Origin: Heterobilharzia americana
Lineage: Eukaryota; Platyhelminthes; Trematoda; Strigeidida; Schistosomatidae
DNA length: 64,000 nucleotides
Reading direction: 5' to 3'
Assembly: GCA_944470555.2 (NCBI GenBank)
Contig: OX104127.1
Span: 44,505,934-44,569,933 of the forward strand
Below the pieces are notes generated by a model. The model saw only the letters and a list, made by a program, of their open reading frames with translations. It did no database searches and was not told the origin of the DNA. The first letter of the stretch is position 1, and every line of letters begins with the position of its first letter. Shown here piece by piece: positions 12,681-25,682 of this stretch. The position numbers and the translations under genes were made by a program.

Positions 12681-13265
12681 TATGCCCATCTTCTCACAGC
12701 TACTCACACTTTGCTGCATGATCCACTCCACTCTAGTCTACCACAATCAGGAAGATTATCGGTGATAGTAGGTGGCAGCCTTGTCTCACTCCTTCCTGTC
12801 TTCACTTCAATGTCACCACTGAGCTCAGCTTTCCATTGTCAATCGCTCAGCTGCCATGTAGCCTCATCATATGGCATATAGCTGCTGTTGAATGAGATTG
12901 ATAAAGGTTTGTTGCACTAAAACCGTAGTGTTGAAGCAGCAGCTGTCAAATCACTTCTCGGTCGACGCTGTCGAAGACGTTTTCATAATCCCTGAAGTTG
13001 AGGTAGAGAGTTTACTGCCATGGTTTGGACATTCCATGTCCACCATCTTACTTTCTCTTCCATCGAGTGAAGACATATCTGCCAATTGATTTCCCGAAAG
13101 CTTTCGTCAACCGGCATCATTTAGTCTCCTGGATTCCAGCGAGGAATAATTTTGTTTTGTGCTTTGAAGTTTTTTTTAGCGTTGGATTCGTTTTCCGGGG
13201 TAGGGTTGCTAGTCCTATGCCCAACCTTCCCTCTTTACCCGGCTTAGGACAGGCTAGTAACTAGT

Positions 13266-14449
13266 GAGCTATTTAACAAGGCGAGGATCATAGATATTGT
13301 ATAGAGAGTGAATTTGTTGAACCATTACATGCTGAGAATTTCACACTGTACCATAATCCCTGCTCGTTATTGTAAACTTTTCAACAAGTCACACACACAT
13401 TACGTTTATTACTCTGTTATTTGAATCACAAAATAAACAATGGCTTCATTTTACAAAGGTTAGGTATATAATTTAGATGAACAGAAAAAGGTCAACCAGA
13501 CTTTATTTATGCGATAAGAATAACTAGGTATTGCATATCGATATGAAAGTTCACATTATTCTAATGTCCCCTCATCATTATTTCCGTATTTTATTACAGC
13601 CTATTTGTTACGACAGAATTTGTCAGCAATTATTGTTACTGAATTGAGAATTTCAGTTGAAACTAAGCGTAAAAATACGTGTATGGCCATACAATTGGTT
13701 GTTTATGTACATCATACTAAAAAAGAAGTAAATAATCATCTGAAGTGTATCATCAACTGGCGCCAATAAGTCACCTCTATAAGTGTTGTTCTTCTTTTGC
13801 ATGTAACCAAAAAGTCAAGTGTTAACTTGTTACTACAAATCCATGTCGATAAATCATCATCAGACAGACAGAAAATAAGAGAAATTGATAGTATTATTCA
13901 CAGTTTGAATTATTTGAAAAAAGAATAAACCGATTGTGAAATTGCTTCCAGTTGGCTTTTTTGTTGTTTTAACTGTAAACAGTAGCAATCAGCCAAAAGT
14001 GGTCGAAATAAACACAGTATATCGACTAGAAACTATATGATTGAAACCGACAACAATATCTAAATCCTTTCCAATCACTTGATTATTTCATCTGTTCAAC
14101 CATATCTATTTCTGTTCCCATACTTTCCTAAACTAACAAGCCATTTGTCTGAAAGAGCGTATTTCTCACGGATATACGCATTAACAGAGTAACAGAACAG
14201 AATTTGATGGAAAAATCTCAAGTATCTCGCCTTCCCTCGTTCATTATTTGGGTATTTGTAATTCCTAGTGAATAAAACAACAAAACAAAGCAGTTTTTAC
14301 AAATGACTCTTCTCTACTGAGTGTTGATAGCTCTGTCAGAGAAATGGGAATCAACAGAATCTCACATTGGTTTGAATATCTTAAGCTTCTCTCCTTTTTC
14401 CATTAAACGTCCACCCTACTTCCTTCTTCTCTCTGTCACCCGTTCACAG
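13266..14449. other. No recognisable feature
   Basis: AT-rich sequence without supported genes. A pyrimidine-rich tract builds up towards 14,449. Confidence 0.45.
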
Positions 14450-14584
14450 AAATTTGAAGGTATGTTGCTGAATTCTAGCTCGAACGAAAAGCTGCAAAAT
14501 GTAGATAAGATGGATAGCAACGAACTGGAATACACACACAAGGATAGCGTGTGTTTGAACACTATGCTACTATTCGTCAAGTAA
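14450..14584 (+). CDS. Weak candidate terminal exon
   Basis: A long pyrimidine tract (about 14,385-14,448) ends in TTCACAG, a good splice acceptor. It is followed by 44 open codons starting KFEGMLLNSSSNEKLQNVDK, with charged and polar composition, to a TAA at 14,582. No homology is recognised and no partner exon was found, so this may be chance. Alternatively the exon is only 10 bases, because GTATGT follows AAATTTGAAG. Confidence 0.2.
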   Translation, partial: KFEGMLLNSSSNEKLQNVDKMDSNELEYTHKDSVCLNTMLLFVK

Positions 14585-16015
14585 ACACTAGTGGAAACTG
14601 ACTGGATACTCTTAATATTGTTATAGAAGTGTGAAACATTCCCGTTGACGGCATAAATCCACATTAATAAGTCTATGCTAGCACATTAGTTTCTTATCCA
14701 TAGGTCTCAATGCCTCATCTATTGTATCTGAATACTAATTTTGAACTATGTAAGAAGAGAATCAAGGAGGACCTTTACTATCAATTCGAAAAATTATTCA
14801 CTGTATATACCAGCAGTCTTGATATTATAATTCACAGTGGGGCTGAGGTCTAGTACTCATTAATTTAAATAACAGTAAAAATTACATTAATCACTTCCTA
14901 CTCCCCATTGAAATAGTAGTCACAACGTGCCTGACTGGTTATTATCGACAACGTCGAAAGGAACTTACCATCTTCTTGAGCTTTTCAACACTGGAAAATA
15001 TATTACACATATGGAATTTCTTTTCATTTTATTGTCATAAGCACTATTTGAGTTAGAAACATGTATATCCTGAGTTATTTCCAAGAAAAAAGCCACTTTG
15101 TAAATGATGAATTCGTGATATCGGGTTATATCAAAAGAAACAATTGGGTTTGCATTGATCTTCATACCTAAGCATTTTTCCTTCCATTCATATTGTTGCC
15201 GCTAGTTTTGGGGAAACTTAATAGAACAAAGTTTCTGCCTCGTACCATGAGAATGCATCTGATGACACATATATTGATGAGTGTAGATTTTCTGTAATTT
15301 ACATATTACTACTTGGAAAATATGAAAGTAGAAAGTGAAGATATTCTGTTCAATTTATTCACCTGCTTTTTGAATATGGAAACCATTCTGTTTAGAGATG
15401 ACTGTAACCCTCGTTTCAAGTTGAAGAATAGCTGTGAGCAAGAAATAGGGAAAAATCCCAATGCGGTAGACTTGCAGATAGTATTTTACTCATTTTACAC
15501 ACTGTAAATAGTGATAGCTCGGTGTTACTCTCTACGCCAAAGTCGCATCAAGCTGTTCCTAGGAAAACGTTTTACCAATAACTAAAGAAATCAAGAGGTT
15601 ACAACCACTCTAACTGTATTATAAATTACTCATATTTTCTCAGGTTTATCTGAAAGTTTGGCATACTTTGCATATCATTGTAGCTGAAATTCGTAGATTA
15701 AATTCCATAAATTCATCCGAAGTGAAAGTAGTTGTCTACGTACAAGGTATAAGCGAAGGCTCAAAAACTGAAAGAGAAAGAAAAGAACGCATGTCGAATT
15801 CAAAATTACGTTAATTCATCAACCTAGGAGTCATAAATTCAAGACACGAATGCCAACAACGATTTCGAATACGATGCAAAAGTAGTTTGGTAGTGAAATA
15901 AGTAATATCAATGAAATACATTTTTAAAATTCCATTGAGGCAGAAAAACTAATTTCTGACCTTTTACAACCTCCTCCAAATCTCTTCTTCACAGAATAAA
16001 ACCTGCACAACTCGT
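14585..16015. other. No recognisable feature
   Basis: Only short frames; nothing supported. Confidence 0.45.
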
Positions 16016-16019
16016 CGCT

Positions 16020-16715
16020 TATTCAAAATGTGAGTGGCGACAAATCAGGCCACCTTGTTCATTCATACATGGTAATAATAATGTCACAAAAGAAGATGAT
16101 AGAAAGGCGCAAGTAAGAAACATAACTCATATTACCTTCCACAACTACATTGAGAATGTTACCCAAAAGATTGAAAACCACAAGCAGACTAACACATGTC
16201 CAAAATCAAATGATGAGTCTTGAAATAATAAACTAGTTCTGACATTCCCTCAATCAACAAGTGAACAGCTACAAACAATTTTGAGAGAAACACGGAAATT
16301 TAGCCGTCGACAGCACGACCAACACTCTCAAAAATGCTTTACTTCACTTCAAAGATACAATCTCTTTCATCTCAATACAGAATTGTCTCTACAAATTAGG
16401 CTGCGTCGACTATCATGACTACTATATTAGGCAATCACCACACCAAATCTTCATCCATGCTGAACAGCATGCGAGTCACACAAAATAACCTCAATTAATC
16501 CTATCGAACTAGAGAATTTACAAATCAGATTGTCAATTCCTGTTCCTTCCATCTATCACAACCACAAAACGATATTGAAAATACCGACATCATTCAGAAA
16601 GACTTTTCAATCTACAAAAATGGACGGATCACTGAGGCGTTTCACATTATGTTCAATCCTAATGCACTCAAGAGAATGCAAGGCTGAACTATCCAACCAA
16701 CTTGAACAGTATATC
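16020..16715 (+). pseudogene. Penelope-like element, RT C-terminus and GIY-YIG remnant
   Basis: In-frame islands read TSEQLQTILRETRKF (the RT-endonuclease linker seen in PLEs), TLKNALLHFKDTIS (like LVHLKDKIP in the copy at 26 kb), then CLYKLGCVDYHDYYIRQ where CVYKL..CDAVYIGET is expected, and later RITEAFHIMFNPNALKR, matching the RLIAESLHI end of the endonuclease domain. The GIY-YIG motif has decayed to DYYIRQ. Stops and frameshifts separate the islands. The family assignment rests on this colinear order. Confidence 0.65.
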
Positions 16716-19700
16716 TAAATAGAAAACATGCTGCACACACAATAATCATAACTGAGTTGCATCACACAAACAAGTCGATTCTTCATCGATGATACACTAT
16801 TCACACATTCAAACCCAATCATATGTCCACACACATCCACATCTTCACATCGACTTCAGAGAGTAATAACGGATAGAAATGAATGGGATGGGATAACAGT
16901 GACATTTCCCCCTATGATTATCATGTATGAACGACGTGACCGAATTTGTCATCACTTACGATTTAAACACATGTGATAAGTGTTGTACAGGTTTCATTCT
17001 GTGAAGAAGTGATTTGCTCAATAGTTACAAAATGTCACAAACTTGTTTTTCTACTTCATTGAGATTTTACAAATATATTTCATTTATAAACTCATGTTCA
17101 AGTTCTTCCACTGTATTAGATAAAATTTTGATACTCAAGTCTATACAACACGTATAGTGTTTTGGTTGATATATATGAGCTAGAAAAGTGCAACGCTGTT
17201 TACTATTTGATTAAGTAATGCAGTGCATTTTAGTATTCAGCAATCAGATAAAAATTGCACATGAAATTCTAGGTTAACTGATGTGATGGGAAACGGAATG
17301 TTTTTTAAAAGATAATCGTAGTACATCATAGTGTGACGACAGTGAGTTTGAGTTTATTTAAATTACTTTTTCATCTTCTCCGTCAACTAAATCAGTAACT
17401 ATATTCATCGATTTCATTTTCTTTGGATTCGTCTCAGTAAGCTGTATATCATACTGTCATTCAAATTGGAATGAGAGATACATACTGAATAGCTTACAGT
17501 CAACTACCTCGTCATTATAGTTGACTTCGATATCCTATGACGTCATGGAAGTTTTCTGTTGCAGAGACCTGAGATTTCGTCAAAGACATCTGATATCCGA
17601 TTCCCTATCGATACATGCTTTTCTGGTTAAATCTTTGTGATTGCTAATTTTTTAAAGCGTTAAATGTTTGTAATTTTAAAATCTTCATTAATTGTTTAGT
17701 CTTTGAATCAACCTTATTCACTCAAACAACTTTTAATTGCTGTTAAGTAGAATGATGAAGAGATGAATCATTTTGGACTGTATATATAGAATGAGAGCGG
17801 TCCTGTGAAAGGCTGGAGATGCTATTTGATGAAGGTAGAGTTTGTTCTTCGCTTGTTACTGCATCAGTTGAAAGCTGATGAAACAGTAAGTCATAAATAG
17901 CCATAAATATGTTTTCAGGTAACAAGCCAGAAAAAAATAGAAATGTGATTTATATGTTCAGCAACTTTCTCAGCATTATATTCCTATTTTTTTAAAACTG
18001 AAATCATCGATTGAGTTTTGATTTGATTTTGTTACATTTATTTGTCATGTAACTATGACTAGATGTTGTTTTTTCTCAGATAATAACGAAGTCAATGGTC
18101 TGGAATTTAAGATAATAATAATAATAATGATACAAGCAACAACACTAATAATAATAATCATAGTTATAAGGCGGTCCCTTCATGAATGTTACTGGTATTT
18201 AGATTTAATTTTTAGTGGAATGTTTTGGTTAGTCGTTCTTTTTACAATGTAGGTAATAGGTACTTGGGCTTGAAAATGGGACTAGTCTCTCTCTCTTTTT
18301 TTCTGTCCCTCTTTAAATCTTTGTTTGCATGTGTACATCTCGTTTACCGCTCGCTATCAGTGTCTGACACCCTAAAGTCATGATGGTGATAATAATAATA
18401 ATTTTTACTAATCAAATTTCGATACAATAGTCACTCAATATGTGAATGTACACATATATTTGATGGTTGTCTTTTGAAAGGATAACAGGCGATTGACTCA
18501 ATTACCAGTATCTTATATTTTAATCAAAGAAATAAATAGTTAATAACTTGTTAAATTCGCTGTTATTCACAAAATATCACGAACAAATTTCAACATTAAA
18601 CAACATTTTCTTAAAATGTGAACATAAACATTTTTGGTGGTGTTTTTGTTCATTTTTAGTGCACTTAACACGCGTTGTTTGTTTTACTTTTCGTTTCACC
18701 TTACAGAGAATGTAACAATATTATGAAAGTCGTATATTGTGTAAAACAACTTGTCACACTGAGATTATTAGATCGTTTGAGTGTTTCTGTTTTTAAACAA
18801 ACAAAATATAAGTTTACATATGTGAAGTTATGAAGTGTTAACAACATGAATGATAAAAATGTACAACAAGTGAGTGCTGGAAACTGTTACACATGCATAT
18901 AAGTGGATGTCAAAAACTGAGTCAGTGTAATTAACCATTTAACAGAATACTAGATTTAAGTGTGAATGGTATCGATATACAAGGAAAACCAGGAATAGGT
19001 GGTGGGACAAATTGAGCACAGTAGCACTATAAGCTAAACGATCGAATCCTGAAACAACGTGAACACTTTCAAGGTGTCACATCTTTTCATACCAGAAATG
19101 GACGGAATGACTGGAGAGGAGACAAGTTAACATGACGTGATAACTCACTGAAAGGAAGCAGATTGGAAATGAAACGAGATGGAATAAGTTAAATGGTTCA
19201 AATTAGTTACGCATAACAATCTGTTTACTGAGCACTTTCTATGAGTAGTAATAAATGCCTCCCAGAAAGTGACATTTCAATGGGTACGGAAATATTATTT
19301 ATTCAAATGCCTTACAAACGAATCAATGAATGAAACGCATCCAGTAACCTTGTACACATTCGTACAGTAGTCAATGCTCAACACCTATTGTGTTGGGGTT
19401 AGTGATACTACCTGACTGGTTACTGGACTGTTTTAAAACTGCTTCTTTGCTGCTGTCATACATAGTCGCTAAATAAATCTGTCATTCCAGCTTGCCAAGT
19501 TAGTGAACTATAAAACATGGTAAGAATTTAATGGTGTCCAATGTGAAAACTATTTATCAATCTTAGAGACTAAAGAAGCGATAGAAACCGCCTTGCTAAA
19601 CTCTACTGTAGTTTTTCACAGACTTGTGGGCGGAATCGAACGATAAAATTCCGTACCTCGTGCTTCTAAACTTTAACTCATGGTAGGGGCAGTAACATGA

Positions 19701-19810
19701 AAATTTGTGGATTTCCTATTACAATACAATGGATTACCGTTAATCGGAAACATGTTCAAAAATCTTCATTCAAAGAGTTAATTTGGATGCTTATGAAGAT
19801 TTGACCGTTC
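16716..19810. other. No gene; short AAT-rich stretches
   Basis: No conserved domain or SINE recognised. Short AAT/ATA runs occur at about 18,114-18,160 and 18,391-18,402. Confidence 0.45.
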
Positions 19811-19814
19811 TCAG

Positions 19815-20170
19815 GGTGGTATTCATCATGAACTGAAATCAGTTGAAAGCCTGACAGCACAAAACAGCTGTTCCATTCTAGTATGGGGCTCTCTGGCAAT
19901 GTATACTCGTGACGTCACCTCGCTAGTAGTCGGACCCAGGACATCTAGATTTCTCGGTAATCACGTTACGATTAGGCAAATGGGTTGCAATCCAACTTTC
20001 CACATTTACCGACTTCTGTGAATTGGCGATTAGGCGTGACGTTCATCTAGCACGATCTTTGATAATTAGTCCTCCTATATGAGTTGGTATTGATTCAGTG
20101 GTCACGAGTTTTCATTAGAACTTCGGGAAGTGTCATTTCGATGTGGGTTACAAGAGGGAACTGCTCAGTA
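19815..20170 (-). mobile_element. SINE of the CAGCTG-hammerhead family, decayed
   Basis: The minus strand carries a tRNA-like head, a degenerate hammerhead block (CCATACTAG loop, CAGCTG stem III, around 19,865-19,905, core lost) and the family's 3' part. The block 19,990-20,160 is repeated in the same orientation at about 20,998-21,150 (CGACTTCTGT.AATTGG..AT, TAATTAGTCCTCCT), which shows family membership. Confidence 0.6.
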
Positions 20171-20194
20171 ATTTAGGTTTCTGGAGACCTAACT

Positions 20195-20345
20195 AATTTA
20201 CGTTGATATGATTATGAGCAATAATTTATACTCGAAACGTCATCAAGTAAATAATACTACATCACTGTGCTTAATAAATCAAATAAACAAATCTAATATG
20301 GAATTAAATTCCACCACAGTGCCCAAGTTTTACACCTATATGAAT
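20195..20345 (+). mobile_element. PLE terminal fragment with hammerhead-like motif
   Basis: The segment contains TATGAG...CTCGAAACGTCATCAAG, then CACTGTGC, AAATCTAATATGG and CCCAAGTTTTACAC. The same order ends the PLE copies at 38.5 kb (plus) and 49.9 kb (minus). A GAG/CTC stem, GAAAC, a GTC and flanking TTGAT/ATCAA complementarity resemble a minimal hammerhead, but CTGANGA is not present, so only a relic or look-alike is claimed. Confidence 0.6.
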
Positions 20346-20539
20346 GGAATGGAAGCCGAGCTTTATATGGTTTATATAAGCCGAAATTTTTCATTGAAGC
20401 TGGTTATATGAGTACCAAGCTAAAGGGTATCAAATTCGTATGTTCTATGTTAGATAATTGGTGTTGAGCAGAAATCTCCGGTAGGCCCCCATTTTACTAG
20501 TTGAGTATAGGTAATCAGTGAGAAGCCATCTGACTAGGT

Positions 20540-20680
20540 TTCGTGCTTGTTGGCAATCTTCAGTGAGGCTTATCTGAGACCTCGAAGGAACTGTTGTCCT
20601 ATGAGACACTCGAACCCGTGTCACCTACAGTTTCCGTCACAGACATTACTACCACAGTTTAATGCCTGTCTTACTGGATC
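20540..20680 (-). mobile_element. tRNA-like SINE, third family, decayed
   Basis: On the minus strand, a tRNA-like body with B-box-like GGGTTCGAGTGTCTC is followed by a Smα-unlike tail with TTGCCAACAAGCACGAAACC. The latter resembles the end of a hammerhead (AAGCAC then GAAAC). Related copies lie at about 37.1 and 39.6 kb. Confidence 0.45.
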
Positions 20681-20829
20681 AAGTGTGGTGATTAGTCACT
20701 GGTGAGTAACCAGTTTCATATTGCTCAGCCCCGAGTGCTCAACCGCTTTCATCGAACAATTTACAAACTATCTCTTATTATTGTATGCCAAAAAGATTTC
20801 AGCAAGTAACTTAATTTCGGTGTTATGTT

Positions 20830-21170
20830 TATCACGGGCCGACATCCGTTGGAGAATCACTGAAAACTTGGCAGCACCAGACAGCTGTTTCCTTCTAGTA
20901 TGCAGCTCCTCAGCAGCACACACTCGCGTTTCCACCTCTCCAGAAATCGAACCCAAGACATCGGCGACCAGATTACCAGTGAGCTAATAGGTTGGAATTT
21001 ACCTTTTTACATTTTCCGACTTCTGTCAATTGGTGATATTGCGTGACCTTCATCGAGCATGATCGTTGATAATTAGTCCTCCTGTATGAATTGATATTGA
21101 TTCAGTGGTAACGAGTTTTCATTAGAACTTCAGGAAATGTCACTTTGACGTGAGTCACCAGTGAGCACTG
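20830..21170 (-). mobile_element. SINE of the CAGCTG-hammerhead family
   Basis: Minus strand: GGTTCGATTTCTGG B-box, CTGAGGA core at about 20,907-20,913, a poor stem II, GAAAC, CAGCTG stem III and GTC. Core strands are kept but stem II (GAGCTGC... AGAAG) no longer pairs well. The 3' block matches the SINE at 19.8-20.2 kb. Confidence 0.6.
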
Positions 21171-23639
21171 CACAGAAATTCATTTTGGAGGTATGTGGGG
21201 ACTGTAACCGAACTGGGCCAGTTCCATTAACATCTCAACACTATATAGGTTTGTTCATTCAGGTTATTAGCCAACTAGGTTGGTTTTTATCAGTCCGAAT
21301 TTACTAATTATGATTAACCTCTGATCAAGCAGCTTTCACTAGTAATGACTGTTTACGGACATTGTGTTCACTACCAGCTTCCTTCTTAATATAGCTCAAG
21401 TTTATGCAGACCATTCATGAACTTCTTTTCGACGGATGATCTGTCAAATATTTATTCGTTCTTTTATTTTTTTTCCTCTGATTGTCATACTGAACCGAAA
21501 CTGATTGGTGTCCATTCGCATAACAGGTGGGTCTTATCGCTCAGTATCCTTGAGGATGATGGCCTGGAGTTTAGTGATGGCTTTTGGGTTCCAGTTTCAT
21601 TTGAGAAGCACCTTTAATCACAGTTTACATATCTCGAATACTATGAGGTGTGAAACCTCGACTCTGCTGTAAACTACCAGCAAACGAACTGCATCTTAAT
21701 GACTTGTCGAATTTCTGCTTTTCACGATTTCATTCGAACAGGTCTGTGTACAACATACTGATATATTCAACCAAAATATTCTGAGAACTCCTAATGGTAA
21801 TTATGATAGTTAAATGTTTATCGCTTTCGAAATTAGAGTTTGGTTTCTTGTAGAAACTAACATTTCAGCCTGTAATTTTGATGCTGTCGACACTGAGAAC
21901 ATCACCAAGAAAGGAAGCAAAATAACCAAACACCATATGTTACTGACCGGAGTGAGTGACTCGAAGTTACTGCTATCAATCAACAGTGCTGCTCGCTAGC
22001 CATATCGAGGTGTTCAAAGTAGTGAACAGCAGATTTTCTTGTTTGTGACCAAGCTCAGACTTTTTCAGCTGAGACAGTCAAATTTTTCTCATATGAGAGT
22101 GACACGGTCATTCATTATTGGGATCCTTTAGATCTGCTAGTCAGTAACTCTACTGACTGAACAAGATGGCTTCTAAGTGCTCATGTCAGTCAGAAATATA
22201 CAATTGGCATAGTTCAGCAATGCTCATCGTGGGACAATTTCTGATAGGAAGCGGTCTAAATCGAAATCAACATTATAAGTTATCAGTCGCTAAGAGAGAA
22301 GTTGTAGATTTCAACCTTGTTTCATGTTACTGTGCAGACAAAGAAAACCTTGTTGGGCAATTTTGTCCCGCAGCTGACTAATCAAAATATGTATCCAACT
22401 TCCAACTTAGTAGGTCTATTTTCCGGGGAAAAACTCTACATAAATAAAGTGTTTTTTGTCAAATAAAGAGTCTTCCTTCTACTCGCAGACAGGTCTTTGT
22501 CTTCTGATTTTCACGGCTTAGTGAACTATCAGGTCTGAGTGAGAACAGTCGCAGTTTGTAAACAGTCCAAGTGTCTCATTAAGTCAGTAGGGCTCTCGTG
22601 TTTTGTATTATTTTGTATCATTCCACTCTCTCACTTCGGTTTCCTACTGAAATATCATTTGATTACTTTCAGTTATAAGAGACCACTCAAAGATGACAGT
22701 TTATAACGATATTGCGAAGCGTAATTTTATAGTTATTGTAAAACAGTCAGTAGAATAAATTCAAGCTTGTTGATATTCATGACCAATTATGCGTCCAATG
22801 TGAAGTTTGAAAATTCCACAGCGTCATGATAATTAAAATCTCACGTTACCGAAGTATTTCATTAAGCTAATACTGGAGATTTCTTTACAACGTATTAACT
22901 TAGTGAATAGGCTGATTGTATTACATAGAAAGAATTTCAAAAAATTGACAAGATAGCGAGTGAAAGAAAAAAAGTGGAATGGTAACAAACTAGAACAGGT
23001 TACGACCTTGGAATTTACCTACTACAAAGGAGTGTCTATCATACATTTGGACGGTAAGTAGAGATGATTGACACTAAGCCTTGATATGCTCATTGAAACA
23101 GTACATTGTTAATAATATGGTAGTACTTTTTTGGATAAATTACCGCATCGGTGCTACCCTGACTTTCTTTTTCATAAACAGCATTTCAGTAAAAGGAGTT
23201 CTCACTTAATTTCTATGAGGTGGGTGAAAGTGAAATGTGTTGCTGTAGGCTAAATAACCATTTATACATCTCAACAAATTTGTGAAATGTTGAAACACAC
23301 TTGAAGGTGAACAATAAGTCTATTGTATATCTCTAATAAATTGTACCAAAATACGTACACAGTTTATTATTTGTAATGTGATTTGATGTACTGCTGAAAT
23401 TGAATTTTCTCTGAAGTGTATCTTTAATTTTAAATAGGAGTGATGTAGTCCTTTGTCATTGACTGAAAAGTGTTTTTAATCGTAGATGATTGACTTTTAT
23501 TGTTATGATTTTCACCTTAATGTGTTAAACTCCTATCTCTCCACCTTAGAGGTCAAAATATGTTTTAACATATTCAGAAGTCACCTGATGAATAGTAACC
23601 AGTATCACGCTATTAATGATGGATAGTGGCTTGCAGTGA
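21171..23639. other. No recognisable feature
   Basis: Several frames of 60-70 codons occur (for example at 21,417 and 22,166) without recognisable similarity; I do not call them genes. Confidence 0.45.
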
Positions 23640-23820
23640 TATCCAGGATGCCTGTTTCCTTCTGTTCTGGACTCGTCCGCTGGATGCACTTGCCTCCTAG
23701 TGAGCGATGTTATTCCCACTAGAACAAGAACTCGGCACCGATAGCTTTAAACACAAGAGCGTTATCCACTAGGCCACCGAGTCACGATAGCGACTTCTTG
23801 TGCGACGAGTGTTGCTTTAA
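23640..23820 (-). mobile_element. Smα-like hammerhead SINE
   Basis: Minus strand: tRNA-like head (CACAAGAAGTCGC, then GGCCTAGTGGATAACG as A-box), a decayed B-box (GAGTTCTTG), and a hammerhead block at 23,640-23,688. The stem-I arms ATCCAG/CTGGAT pair, but the core is CGGACGA instead of CTGANGA, so it is probably inactive. It abuts a fragment of the other tRNA-like SINE at 23,826. Confidence 0.75.
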
Positions 23821-23825
23821 ACCAA

Positions 23826-23876
23826 AGACCACCGGGTTTCCGGCCCGGTGCTTTACACACTGAGCTACGAGGTCCT
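23826..23876 (-). mobile_element. tRNA-like SINE head, partial
   Basis: Minus strand: ACCTCGTAGCTCAGTGTGTA A-box region and a perfect CCGGG/CCCGG anticodon-like arm. The B-box half is replaced by the Smα copy. It forms an inverted pair with the head at 24,184; the body between them is shared. Confidence 0.75.
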
Positions 23877-24183
23877 ACTACTGACCACATTTTTATTTCA
23901 CTTCAATCATCAAGGGTTTCGCCTGACTACCATATGAGTTTGTGATACGTTGCTATCGCTTGGTCGTACTCACAGTGCTTGTCTAGTCAGAACTTCTCAT
24001 CCCAATCCAAATCGTCACTCAACATCAATACAAGTTTGCCAAACCATAGCTATCTCAGACAGTCAGAATGATAGTCAATATGATGCTCCCCCTATCTGTG
24101 GTAGTAACGTGTCACAAATTCACATGGTAGTCAGGCAAAACCCTTGATGGCTGAAGTGAAATAAAAATGTGATCAGCAGTCGA

Positions 24184-24255
24184 ACCTCGTAGCTCAGTGT
24201 GTAGAGTACCGGGCTGGAAACCCGGTGGTCACTAGTTTGAATCCGGCCGCGGTCC
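24184..24255 (+). mobile_element. tRNA-like SINE head
   Basis: Plus strand: ACCTCGTAGCTCAGTGTGTA, an anticodon-like arm CCGGGCTGGAAACCCGG, and B-box AGTTTGAATCCGG. It is preceded by the conserved body TGGCTGAAGTGAAATAAAAA. This is the best preserved member of the family here. Confidence 0.8.
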
Positions 24256-24899
24256 AAATTTTCATAACACAGACTGATAGGTGTAGTACAATGTGGACTG
24301 CTGTAAGCGAACCCAGTGGCCAGATGGCAGCGTTCATACCTTGAAACCTAATGTTCCTGGACTCGATTCATCATATGGTCGTCAGTGAAAACCCGTAACG
24401 GGTCACGTAACAGGACGAAGCAGTTGTTTAGTGTTGATAAGTTCCTAATGGTTCTCCGAATGATGTCATTCCATGATGAGCACTGTCTAGAGACGAATCA
24501 ATCCAATTAACCCTCCAAAACGAATTATGTTTAATTATCTGATACCTTGAAACAATGTGACAGGGTGGGCGTGGCCTGTATGGATCTACTGAAGTGTTTG
24601 TCGAAGAAATATATCCGGCTGGTTATCCCAGCAGTGCTTCATACTGATATCTGCATGTCTGTAGACTTAAATGATACTCTGATTCACATCTTAATGAGTT
24701 ATAAATGGAATATCGTTCCTTTTTATGATTTTTGTCTTTTACTCAGTATGCATGTAAGCAGTGATATCTGGGTGTATTAGATTACTGATCCATGAAATAT
24801 TCTTGACTATTGTGGAGTCATGAGTTCTCAAAAAACCTGCATATATATGCACATAAGAAAGTGAACACAAGTAGTTTAGCGAAGAGAATAATTTTGAAT

Positions 24900-25240
24900 G
24901 GTGATTCGAGTAACATGACAAAATATTTAATCAATGAATTCTTAAACAAGTCTCTTTTGTATGCAGAAATCCAGCTTTTTTGCTTGAATTACTAAAGCTT
25001 CAGTAATCCAAAGGAGGCGTATGCGTGATGACCGTGGAAAGTTTCTTTACATATTGTAAATAAGTTTGAAAGAGGTTGTTGTTAAAAGTGAATGACTGGT
25101 GTTGATAAGGTGTTCACTTATCTCTGTCACCTCTTTATAGCCACACAGGATAGTTTTCTTTAGCTCTTATTGAACAGGACCTTCGTCGAACTGCCAATAT
25201 ACTCAGTTCCATAAAAGCAGGTGATCTGATGCTTTTTGCC
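24900..25240 (-). pseudogene. Penelope-like element, GIY-YIG endonuclease remnant
   Basis: Minus-strand islands: TEYIGSSTK (GIY-YIG core), RKLSCVA or KENYPVWL in neighbouring frames, TSFKLIYNM, RNFPRSSRIRLLWITEALVI and LDFCIQKRLV. This order matches the C-terminal endonuclease of YIGRT-type PLEs. Multiple stops and frameshifts; dead. Confidence 0.65.
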
Positions 25241-25682
25241 ATGCTTAATTATTTACTTTCATACATAAAAAAACTATACAATCTAATGAAAAACTGTATG
25301 TTCATGGGACTGTATAACTTAGTAAGTGGAATTGAAAGTTGATTATTTTGTTATTTGTATTTCCCAGTGAATAAAATAAATTTGTTTCAACTGATGTTTC
25401 ACCAGTTAGTGCTAATAGCTTTACCAAAGTTACAGCAAACCGGAGTTTACGATATCCAAGCTTATATATGATAACTTGACAAGTGTTCTTCTGAATGAAT
25501 GATTCTGCATCGTCAGAATTCTGGAATAAAGATAATATCCATATGTAGTGTGTTGTGTGTGAATTACAAATAGAGATTTGTATGTACACATATGTTGACA
25601 GTTGGTATCGCATGTATGATGGTTATATCAGTAAGTGGAGGTGGATTGAGACCAGGTCAAACTATGTTTTACTCCTTCATTT

